A stretch of 64,000 nucleotides of DNA from Leptodactylus fallax (lineage: Eukaryota > Chordata > Amphibia > Anura > Leptodactylidae). Below the pieces are notes generated by a model that saw nothing but the letters and a program-made list of their open reading frames with translations, had not been told where the DNA came from and did not search any database. Below are positions 55,300 to 64,000 of this stretch, piece after piece (positions within the stretch are counted from its first letter, which is position 1; each line of letters begins with the position of its first letter). The stretch covers positions 310,001 through 374,000 of the forward strand of contig CAMRHE010000352.1 in NCBI GenBank assembly GCA_947044405.1, read 5' to 3'. The position numbers were made by a program, and so were the translations under genes.

Positions 55300-57350
55300 T
55301 CGCTCTTACTGTAGGGAAAGACATAGGCAGGAGCTAGGGAAAGACTTAGAAAACATATAGAAGTTCAGGGAAAGAGGCTGAGCCTTAGAACTGTAGGGAA
55401 AGCATAGGGAGGAATTGAGAGAAGAATTTGGGGTGTTTGCAGGCTTATTTATAGTAAGAATTTGCAGAATTTTTCACATTGCAGTACTCACTGCCGTTAT
55501 ATTGCTGCTCATTACTCATATCTGTGTCATCACCGTTGGACACAACAAGCCTTTTGCAGTGCAGTACAGCAAAAAAAAGTGAAATATCATACACTAATAT
55601 CTGCACGTATCTGTAAAAGAAGCCTTTTTAAAGGCCTTTATTATAAGGGGCTGTTCTTACTATTGTGCCAAAGCCATATCTGCACGTATCTGTAAAAAAA
55701 AGCTTATTCACTTTTCTTACAAGGCTGTTATGTCTCTGCCTGTTCGGATCTCTGCACCACCCTCTGCTCGCACGCTGCGGCGTAGGAGGCGTCCTCAGTT
55801 TCTTTGCTTAGGATTCTGGATGCTTGGTCTGAACACGGTACTAGTTCCCTTGCTGTATAATGGATTTCCAGTCACACCCGTGTTCTGAGCATTGTTTCTC
55901 TCTGGACCGCATAGAGTTAATCTTTTCCTTGCCTGTGTGATTGACAGCCTGTGTGCCTATCAGGTCTGGGGCTGGGCCCAGACTTTCTATATACGGGATG
56001 TCACTTTCACGGTAAGTTGCCGGTTATTGCCTGCCTGCCTGCTTTCTTTGTATCTTTGATTTTGACCTTGCTATTATCTCTGACCTTTGGCTTGCCTTGT
56101 GACTACTCTCTTGGACTTCGATTTGGTACCACTATTACTTCTCTGGTTGTGACCCCTGGCTTGTTTACCATTCTTCTCTGTGGTTTGTCTTGTTCTGTGT
56201 GTCACTTTACTCAGTATAGGGCTAGTCTTCAAGTTGTCCTTTTACCGATTAGGGTAAACTGAGGCAATAGGAAGGGACAGTGGCTGGGGTGAGATTAGGG
56301 CTCCTGTAGTAGTGTGAGGGTATTGCTACATCTGGCAAGACCCTAACAAAGGCATAACATTATTCAGTACTATTGCACCAAAGCAATATCTGCACGTATC
56401 TGTAAAAAAAAGCCTTTTTAAAGGCGTTTATTATAAGGGGCTTATTCACTGTTCTTACAAGGCATAACATTATTCAGTACTATTGTGCCAATGAAAACTG
56501 AATTATCATCCAATAATATCTGCACCTATCTGTAATAAAGGCCTTTAACGTGGGGAAAGACATAACGACCATATTCACCAGTATAAGTTGCAGGCAATAT
56601 TTAAAAACAGTATTGTCAATAAAAATTTAATAATTCTTAGCGGTTATCACTTATTTAAAGTAATTTATTAGTGTCAAAACACATAAAAAGGACCATATTC
56701 GCCATTTTGTTACTAGTATAAAGTTGCAGGTCATTTTCCAAAACAGTATTGTCAATATTAATTCAATAATTCAATATTTCTTAGCGGTTATCAATTATTT
56801 AAAGGTCTTTTTTAGTGTCAAAACACATAAAAAGGACCATATTCGCCATTTTGTTATCAGTAAAGTTGCAGGCAATATTATAAAACAGTATTGTCAATAA
56901 AAATTCAATAATTCAATAATTCTTAGCAGTTATCACTTATTTAAAAGTGTTCATTAGTGTGTAAACCCATAAAAAGGACCATATTTGCCATTTTGTTACC
57001 AGTATAAAGTTGTAGGCCTTACTGTAGGGATAGACGTTGGCAGGAGCTAGGGAAAGACTTAGAAAACATATAGAAGTTCAGGGAAAGAGGCTGAGCCTTA
57101 GAACTGTAGGTAAAGCATAGGGAGGAATTGAGAGAAGAATTTAGGGTGGTTGCAGGATAATTACAGCAAGAATTTGTAGCATAATTCACATTGCAACACT
57201 CTCTGACATTATACTGCTGCTCATTACTCATATTTGTGTCTTCAAGGTGGAACACAACAAGCCTTTTGCAGTGCAGTACAGCAAAAAAAAAGTGAAATAT
57301 CATACACTAATATCTGCAAGTATCTGTAAAAAAAAGCCTTTTTAAAGGCT
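55300..57350. repeat. Large duplication inside the inner hAT
   Basis: A ~270-bp block (GGCAGGAGCTAGGGAAAGAC, AGAGGCTGAGCCTTAGAACT, CACAACAAGCCTTTTGCAGTG) at about 55325-55600 is repeated at about 57035-57330, followed in both by a CTTTTTAAAGG palindrome and GGCATAACATTATTCAG. Only the first copy carries the solo LTR. Confidence 0.85.
55726..56348 (+). mobile_element. Gypsy solo LTR (623 bp)
   Basis: Starts TGTTATGTCTCTGCC and ends GCAAGACCCTAACA. The 5-bp duplication AAGGC flanks it (55721-55725, 56349-56353). The unoccupied site TTCTTACAAGGCATAAC is present nearby at about 56450, confirming the borders. Same family as the LTRs at 41375 but an older subfamily. Confidence 0.92.
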
Positions 57351-57930
57351 TTTATTATAAGGGGCTTATTCACTGTTCTTCCAAGGCATAACATTATTCA
57401 GCACTATTGTGCCAAGAAAAACTGAATTATCATTCAATAATATCTGCACTTATCTGTAATAAACGCGTTTAACGTGGGGAAAGACATAACGACCATATTC
57501 GCCATGTTGTTACCAATATAAATTTGCAGGACATTTTTCAATACAGTATTGTCAATAATAATTCAAGAATTCAATAATTCTTAGCGGTTATCACTTATTT
57601 AAAGGTGTTCATTAGTGTCTAAACCCATAAAAAGGACCATATTCGCCATTTTGTTACCAGTATAAAGTTGCAGGCCATTTTTAAAACAGTATTGTCAATA
57701 ATAATTCAATAATTCTTAGCGGTTATCACTTATTTAAAGGTGTTCATTAATGTCTAAACCCATAAAAAGGACCATATTTGCCATTTTGTTACCAGTATAA
57801 AGTTGCAGGCCATTTTTAAAAACAGAATTGTCAATAATAATTCAATAATTATTAGAGGTTATCACTTATTTAAATGTGTTTATTAGTGTCTAAACCCATA
57901 AGGAGGACCATATTCTCCATTTTGTTCCCA
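56580..57930. repeat. ~135-bp tandem array, subterminal to the hAT
   Basis: Units contain AAAAAGGACCATATTCGCC, TTTTGTTACCAGTATAAAG, TTGCAGGC, ACAGTATTGTCAATAA and TTAGCGGTTATCACTTATTT. Starts lie near 56560, 56695, 56830, 56965, 57490, 57625, 57765 and 57900. One inverted unit is at about 62100-62215. Confidence 0.85.
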
Positions 57931-58658
57931 TTATGCTGATGGAGCTGATATTGCTCCTGTCACCCCCACTCCCTCCCACAGCTGCCATGCAAGTGCAAGT
58001 TGAGCTCTCAGGGCCCCCCAGTCACACATGCGAGAGGATGGACGATGGCGCAGATAGGCAGCAGCCAACTTACTACAGAGGATATCTCTATAGTAGTTCA
58101 GTTTGTCCTCCCTCTCAGCGGGTGTAAAAAAGGCCCCCATTTTTCCCCGATAGCAAGGGTCTAACATGGTGGAGAGCCAGTAGTAATCCCTCTGCTGAAT
58201 GGTGACAATTTGGCTGTCACTGCACAAGGAAGTCAGCATGTTTCGGGCCATTTGTGCAAATGACTCCGAGGGACTCCCTGCATCCATCTCCACTGCATAC
58301 TGCCAAAGGTGTGTCTGGGTCATCTGCCTCATCATCCTCATCTCCCTCTGGCTGTTCTGGTTGCTCCTGCTCCTCCTCTCCACCCATTTGGCTACACATT
58401 GTTTGTGCTCCAATGTCCTCCTCATCCTGCTCCTCCAGTTCAGCCCCCACAGGGCTCATGTGGCCTTGAGATGTAGACGTCACATCTCTAGTCCCCTGAC
58501 CAGCCAGATTGAAAAACATCTTTTCCATGATGTGAATCAGTGGAATGACGTTGTTAATCTCATAGTCCTGGCGACTGACTAACAATGTGTCCTCCTCAAA
58601 GGGAACGAGCAAACAGCAGGTGTCGCGCATGAGCTGCCACTGGCTAATGTTAAAGTTA

Positions 58659-59316
58659 CAGTTGTGCTAAATGCACAGGAAACTTGGTCAAAGTTGAAGG
58701 AAAGATGAATGCAGCATGTTATCAGCAAATACTGGAGGCAAATTTGCACTCATCAGCCAGGAAGCTGCGCATGGGCCGTACTTGGACATTCCAACATGAC
58801 AACGATCCAAAGCACAAGGCCAAGTCGACCTGTCATTGGCTACAGCAGAAGAAAGTGAAGGTTCTGGAGTGGCCATCTCAGTCTCCTGACCTCAATATCA
58901 TTGAGCTACTCTGCACTCTGGGGAGATCTCAAACGTGCAGTACATGCAAGACAGCCCAAGAATTTACAGGAACTGGAGACTTTTTGCCAAGAAGAATAGG
59001 CAATTTTACCATCTGAGAAAATAAGGAGCCTCATCCACAACTACCACAAAAGACTTCAAGCTGTCATTGATGTTAGAGGGGGCAATACACGATATTAAGA
59101 ACTGGGGTATGTGAACTTTTGAACAGGGTCATTTTGATGTTTTTGGTTGTCATTATGATTTAAAAAGAGAAAACACGGAATTTTGACAATAAATGGCTTC
59201 AACCAACCACTAACCATGAATGGAGAAAAAGCTTTTGAGTTATAATTCATATTCTCTGAAAAAAAAGCCAAAAAACAAAAAATCTGCCGGACTATGTAAA
59301 CTTTTTAGCACAACTA
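58659..59316 (+). mobile_element. Short Tc1 element, internally deleted
   Basis: Left end CAGTTGTGCTAAATG after TA (58657-58658). Right end (other strand) starts AGTTGTGCT before TA (59317-59318); its outermost base is A rather than G. The transposase N-terminal half is deleted so that the left terminus joins the catalytic part. 658 bp in total. Confidence 0.85.
58684..59016 (+). pseudogene. Tc1 transposase, catalytic half
   Basis: [35 protein letters not shown] (second aspartate) and [14 protein letters not shown]. The last is the glutamate motif usually read as NPIENLW, here mutated and followed by a frame change. DNA-binding domain absent. Confidence 0.8.
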
Positions 59317-60632
59317 TACACAGGGGAGTACCTCTGTCCGCTTGGATCATAAAGAAATCGTTTATGGCTTTTCTCTGTTCATATAGTCGATCCAACATAT
59401 GGAGGGTGGAATTCCAACGGTGGAAACAACTCATATCAGCCTATGTTGTGGGAGGCCGTTCTGCCGCTGCAGCTCAAGGAGGTTGTGCTTGGCGATGTAT
59501 GAGTGACTGAAGTGCATGCAAAGTTTCCTTGACATTTTTAGGATGTCTTACAGATGAGTGGAACACTTAAGGAAACGCTTGACAACCAGATTGAACACGT
59601 GTGCCATGCAGGGCGCATGGCTCAGCCCTCCTTGACAAAGCGTCGACACCATGTTCTTCCCGTTGTCGGTCACCATGGTTCCGATTTTGAGGTGTCGCAG
59701 AGAAAGCCAGGATTCGATTTCTTGAGGAAGGACACAGAGCAGTTCCTCCCCTGTGTGACTTCGTTCGCCCAGGCAAACGAGGTGTAGAACAGTGTGACAC
59801 CGCTGTGTCCTGCACATGTGGTATGCTGGAGGAGCACTGTGAATTGTCCCTGCAGTGGAGGCTGAGGAGACAGTGGAGGACGAGGCGGACATTATTGCAA
59901 GACCAACGGCGTGAGAACGTAGAGGCTAAAGCTGCGTAACCTGTCCAAGTTGCCGCAAATGACATATATTGTCCTTGACCGTAGTTACAGCTCCACATGT
60001 CGGCGCTGCCGTGAACTTTGGCAGACACCGACAGGCTCAAGGACTGGCCCACCTTCTCTTCTACATATTTGTGCAGGTCTGGTACTGCCTTTTTGGCAAA
60101 GAAATGACAGCTTGGGACTCTCCACCTTGGCTCAGCACAAGCCATGAGTTCTCTGAAAGGTGCAGAGTCCACCACTTGGAAAGGGAGTGACTGCAGCACC
60201 AGCAACTTGGACAGGAGCATGTTCAGCTACCGCACTGTTGGATGAGTGCACGCATACTGTTGTCCCTTCGAAATTGCTTCTGTGATGGATTGCTGATGCA
60301 ATGACTGACTAGGAGGAGGAGGAGGAGCATGAGCATCACGACCAGCAGATGATGGGAAGGACACACAGCTTCCTTCAACTGAGGTGGTGGAGCCTTGACT
60401 GCCTGAAATGGCGTGCGTGCCTCTGGGTGCTGCAGAGGTTGCTGCAGCAGGCTGGACCACCACATTGGAGCCACAGCTCTCCCAGGCCACTTCATGATGA
60501 CGCTGCATATGTTGACGCAGGACTGTGGTGCCAACATTGGCATCCTGGCCACGCTTCACCTTCTGCCCACAGATTGAACATATGGCCATGTTCACCTCCC
60601 CTGGCGGCTTTAGAAAAACTCTCCTCCTCACT

Positions 60633-61560
60633 ACTTGCCCGCCTACCGGAGGAAGCAGCGGATGTCTCCTCCAGATCTTAGCTGAGCAGTAGCTGCTGAA
60701 TGTCCCATGGGTTCACTGCCTTGGGATAACCTTGGACTCTGACCTGTCCTTCAAGCTGCACATCCAAACTCTCAACACCACCTGCCGCCTCCAACTCAAG
60801 AACATCCATCGAATCCGCTCCTTCCTCACCCCAGAAACTACAAAGATGCTAATTCATGCCCTCATAATCTCCCGCTTAGACTACTGTAACACCCTTCTCC
60901 ATGGTCTCCCAGCAAATACTCTCGCCCCCCTCCAGCTCGCTTAATACATCTCTCCCCTCGTTCTTCATCGGCCGCTCCCCTTTGCCAATCCCTTCACTGG
61001 CTACCCGTTGCCCAGCGAATAGAGTTCAAATTACTAACGCTGACATACAAAGCCATCCACAACCTGTCCCCTCCATATATCTCCGACCTAATCTCCCGCT
61101 ACCTGCCCATACGTAACTTCCGATCCTCCAAAGACCTCCTACTCCACTCTGCTCTTATCCGCTCTTCACACAACCGTCTCCAAGACTTCTCTCGTGCATC
61201 CCCCATACTCTGGAACTCATTACCAAGACATATAAGCCTGACCCCCACAATCACAAGCTTCAAGAAGGCCCTGAAGACTCACCTATTCAGGAAGGCCTAC
61301 AACCCCCAATAAAGCTACTGTCTCCATACCACCACCTGAACAGCCTCTACCCCCACCTTCTGTCTCTATCCCTCTTCCCTAATAGATTGTAAGCCCTTGC
61401 ATGAAGGGCCCTGTATCCCACTGTGCCAGTTGGTCACTGTTAGTATTATCTGTTTTGTATATCTTGTGTACCATATGTAAATCCTGAAATGTAAAGCACC
61501 ATGGAATTAATGGTGCTATATAAATAAACAATAATAATAAATAAATAAAAATAATAATAC
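60633..61560 (+). mobile_element. L2-type LINE, 3' part
   Basis: 5'-truncated copy ending in CACCATGGAATTAATGGTGC, TATATAAATAAACAATAATAA and an AAT-rich tail. CTCCTCCTCACT occurs on both sides (60621-60632 and 61561-61572) as a candidate 12-bp duplication, and the hAT transposase frame is split at that point. The same family is at 27092-27541. Confidence 0.8.
60700..61310 (+). pseudogene. L2 reverse transcriptase C-terminal region
   Basis: LGITLDSDLSFKLHIQTLN, LKNIHRIRSFLTPE and LIISRLDYCNTLLHGLP are the post-palm motifs of L2/CR1-type polymerases. A stop follows PLQLA (60944). Later text up to FKKALKTHLFRKAYNPQ (about 61260-61310) matches the usual C-terminus. The palm with its aspartates lies outside the truncated copy. 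Confidence 0.8.
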
Positions 61561-63468
61561 CTCCTCCTCACTGTACAGTGGATCTGAGCCCACAGCATAG
61601 AGTACTTCTCTAGCTGAGGGAACAGAAAAGGACAGAGGCAAGTTGAGGACAGGTGAGGGCACAGGGCCTGCTGCCGGGCAATGCCAACTAAGGGTTGTGT
61701 CTGACAAACCCACCGACTCTTGGCTGGGGGTGTCTGATGTGACTTGGGATGAATTAGTTGACCGAGTCAACCAGTCTACAACCGTTGGGTTGCTGGTCAA
61801 GACACTACCGCTACTTGACACTGGGAGCTCAGGCGTCTGTAACTGACACCTGCTGCCATGCCCCCTTACTCTGCTGCGACCTGTGCCTGCGTCAGAAACA
61901 TTTAGGCCTGCGGCCCTCCCCTGTGCATGGCCTCTCGCTTCTCTGTCTGACATACTGTTCAATGAAAAAACGTAATTGAAAAGAACAAAAAGGCCTGTTA
62001 TTTTCTACTTTGAAGAGAATGGCAAATATGCCCCTTATTTCTTTTCCCACTAATGAACACCTATAACAAAAGCGTGATAAAGACAAAGATTTGTGGCTCG
62101 GAATTATTGACAATACTGTATTGATAAATGGTCTGCAACTTTATACTGGGAACAAAATGGCGAATATGGTCCTCCTTATGGGTTTCCACACTAATAAACA
62201 CCTTTAAATAAGGTGTATGCTCCTCCATTATACCACATGTGCAGGGCACAGCGGTTTCACGCTGTTCTACACCTCGTTTGCCTGGGCGAACAAAGTCACA
62301 CAGGGGAGGAACTGGGTCACTGTATGTCCTCCTCATGCTGCTTCCCACTGGGTCACTCTGTGTACTCCTCATGCCGCTGCCACTGGGTCACTGTATGCCC
62401 TCCTCATGCCGCAGCCACTGGACCTGTAAGGCTAGGTTCACACTTGAGTTAGTTGTACAGTACAGTTTTGGCCCCGTAACTGTCCAAATAAGTGAAGTGT
62501 GCATCGATTCTAAGAGCGACGCCTGTCATGTGCGTGTCATACTGACTCACAGTATTGTTTGACTACCACAGTAGGCTCTCTATGTGTGTTACTGCAAGGC
62601 ACAGTGTTCTACACCACTATACAGGTTCTTTGAAGCTAGGAAATAGGTGTTTTTTAGCGATATTCGCTGCAAAGTAATTCGGATCGAAGCTAATTTTTTT
62701 GGAACTTCGAACAGAAGTGCCAAATTGAACTTTTGAGAAATTCGCTCATCTCTAATTATGTCCTTGATGCCCCCGTGCATACATACTGCTTCCTCATGCC
62801 CCCCTTATATTAAATGGTTTGCCACAAATTCATTTAAAAAATATATGTTAGCAGAGAGGACGTGTAAAAAATGAAAAAGCTTTTACTCTTACCTGCATCC
62901 TCCCATCTCTTCCTGCTTTGGGCCAGCTGTCTCTTCTGCTACTCTGAATGTGTACAATGCGGCTACAGTGGTGATGTCACATAAACAGGACAACTGTAGC
63001 CATTCACTGCTCTAAGCTGTATACTGTGCAGATTGGCTGCACTGGTCCTATTGACATGACATCACCATTGCAGCTGCTCTGTATACAAATAAAGCAGCAG
63101 AGGAGGCGGCCAGCCCACCACAAGAGTGGAGAGGAGTATACAGGTAAGAATAAATGCAGGGTTATCTTACACTACCCTACTGTTTGCATAAATTGTTTTT
63201 TTTTAATTCTGGGGAACCCCTTAAAAGAGGTCAACGGCTTCCTACCATGTATTTCAACTATATAAACGTCTTACAGCGCAGGTACAATTGTAATTGCTAC
63301 TTTGTTTTGGCTCCAGGGTGGGCCTCCCAGAGTCAGTGGGCCCAGGTCTACCACACCCTCTGCCCCCCTACTAAACAATATGTAATAAATGTGTGAGTTT
63401 ATAAGATGGTGTTGACACCTTAAATAAATGACCATTTTCCCATTGCTAGCTACGCCTCTGCCTTTGGA

Positions 63469-63712
63469 TCTTCAAGACTCTAATCTACAGATGCAGGCTA
63501 ACAGATTCAAACAATATGAAATAAATGTGTAGGTCTAAGGTTGTGCTGACACCTTAAACAAATGACCATTTTTCTCTCTGTCTGCATGAACAAATGGGCA
63601 AAGGAAGGGTTCAGAAGCTCATGCAGTGTGACCTGGATGCAGTGTGTCACAGCATGGTGTGATCAGAGATAATGGTTGTAAAAGTTATATCCCATGTTAT
63701 GTTGTATTTACA
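63469..63712. other. Flank with sequence duplicated from the outer hAT
   Basis: 63505-63580 resembles 63362-63440 just inside the hAT (AATAAATGTGT, GTGTTGACACCTTAAA/GTGCTGACACCTTAAA, AAATGACCATTTT). Nothing else recognised. Confidence 0.6.
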
Positions 63713-63714
63713 TA

Positions 63715-64000
63715 CAGTTGAAACCAGAAGTTTACACACACTTGACAATATATAAAAAAAACACATATGCATGTTTTTCTCATTATCTGGCATGAAATCA
63801 GAATAAACCTTTCCCATTTTAGTTCAATTAGGATTACCAAAATTATTTATATTTGCCAAATGCCAGAATAATGAGAGAGAGAGAATTTTTTAAGGCATTT
63901 TTATTACTTTCTGCAAAGTCAAAACTTTACATACATTTCATTAGTATTTGGTACCATTGCCCTTAAACTGTATGACTTGGGTCAAATGTTTTGGATATCC
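63715..64000 (+). mobile_element. Sleeping Beauty-type Tc1, left end, runs out of window
   Basis: CAGTTGAAACCAGAAGTTTA directly after TA (63713-63714) is the outer direct repeat of this Tc1 group. A second copy-like motif (CAAAACTTTACATACATTTC, about 63920) follows about 200 bp inwards, the IR/DR layout. ATTAGTATTTGGTACCATTG and GACTTGGGTCAAATG are also typical. The transposase would lie beyond the window. Confidence 0.85.

Larger units (their letters stand above)
57931..61962 (-). pseudogene. hAT transposase (BED finger type), broken
   Basis: Reading the minus strand: a serine-rich N-terminus (61962-61573); a BED zinc finger (ICSICGQKVKRG ... LRQHMQRHHE, about 60590-60500); the RNase H-like core with KVHGSADMWSCNYGQGQYM (about 60050, first aspartate), VTDNGKNM (second aspartate, about 59660) and CMAHVFNLVVKRFL (about 59600); an acidic insert; and DYYWLSTMLDPCYRGKMG (about 58190). 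An L2 (60633-61560) and a Tc1 (58659-59316) interrupt it, and further frame changes exist. It ends at a stop (57931) without the usual C-terminal dimerisation domain. It would cut and paste hAT DNA. Confidence 0.85.
55035..62754 (-). mobile_element. Inner hAT with decayed transposase and three insertions
   Basis: Ends TAGAGATGAACAAATTCG (left) and, on the other strand, TAGAGATGAGCGAATTTC (right). The 8-bp duplication ATTATGTC is perfect (55027-55034 and 62755-62762). The transposase reads on the minus strand (61962 to 57931). A Gypsy solo LTR, a Tc1 and an L2 lie inside. The transposase 3' side carries a ~135-bp tandem array, and an inverted single unit lies on the 5' side near 62100-62215. 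Confidence 0.9.
54381..63460. mobile_element. Outer hAT element containing a second hAT
   Basis: Left terminus CAGAAGCATACCTAGGGG; right terminus (other strand) CAGAGGCGTAGCTAGC. The 8-bp duplication CCTTTGGA is perfect at 54373-54380 and 63461-63468. Its own sequence is only about 1.36 kb (54381-55034 and 62755-63460) with AT-rich TAATGCCCCCT repeats (about 54780-55030). The rest is the inner hAT. No transposase of its own. Confidence 0.9.

Noticed and set aside
57931..61962. Possible domesticated BED-finger (ZBED-like) host gene
   Set aside because: It lies between hAT termini with a perfect duplication and is broken by two insertions and frame changes.
1..64000. Host genes, tRNA or rRNA genes
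   Set aside because: No exon-like conserved frames outside transposons and no cloverleaf or rRNA-like sequence noticed; a tRNA scan and protein search would be needed for a firm negative.

Overview
The window looks like repeat-dense nuclear DNA of a vertebrate with a large genome, most likely an anuran amphibian. I infer this from the mix of elements: L1/Tx1-like LINEs that open with a GC-rich GGGGGCGTGGCC-type 5' end, DIRS and Ngaro tyrosine-recombinase retrotransposons, Ty3/Gypsy LTRs, L2, several Tc1 families, TTAA-flanked piggyBac/Kolobok-like MITEs, and hAT MITEs with TAGAGATGAGCGAA or CAGTGGCGTAACTA ends. I see no host protein-coding gene, rRNA, tRNA or CRISPR array. Nearly every base belongs to a transposable element or its debris.

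Layout. 1-357 is part of an LTR whose solo relative lies at 31206-31633. 358-3648 is a minus-strand DIRS element split by a hAT MITE (1523-2887). 3657-6240 holds hAT MITE pieces and unassigned AT-rich DNA. 6241-12891 holds minus-strand L1 pieces (here E, F and G) with a TTAA-flanked MITE (10816-11762). 12892-34137 is one large TTAA-type foldback element. Its arms, built from ~375-bp subrepeats, are split by two near full-length L1s (A 13803-20319; B 20911-26658), an L2 tail, a Tc1 fragment, a hAT MITE (28857-30399) and a solo LTR. 34142-38775 holds two 5' halves of one L1 family (C and D) plus two Gypsy LTR fragments.

39228-44610 is a Tc1 element containing a hAT MITE (39284-about 40366) and a pol-deleted Ty3/Gypsy provirus (41375-44245). 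The provirus has two 656-bp LTRs and a TTGGT target duplication inside the Tc1 transposase. 45090-49215 is a Ngaro element with decayed gag and a long reverse transcriptase/RNase H frame fused to the C-terminal end of an SGNH-type hydrolase. 49216-54372 holds hAT MITEs and unassigned DNA. 54381-63460 is a hAT inside which sits another hAT (55035-62754). The inner one carries a decayed BED-finger transposase, a Gypsy solo LTR, a small Tc1 and an L2. 63715-64000 is the left end of a Sleeping Beauty-type Tc1 that runs out of the window.

Nothing here acts as a host pathway. What links the parts is insertion history. Exact target duplications (5, 8, 11 and 12 bp and TA) fix the order of many insertions. 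The least explained features are the RT-RNase H-hydrolase fusion, the very large foldback element, and a shared hairpin and ~30-bp minisatellite found in several hAT-type elements with different termini.
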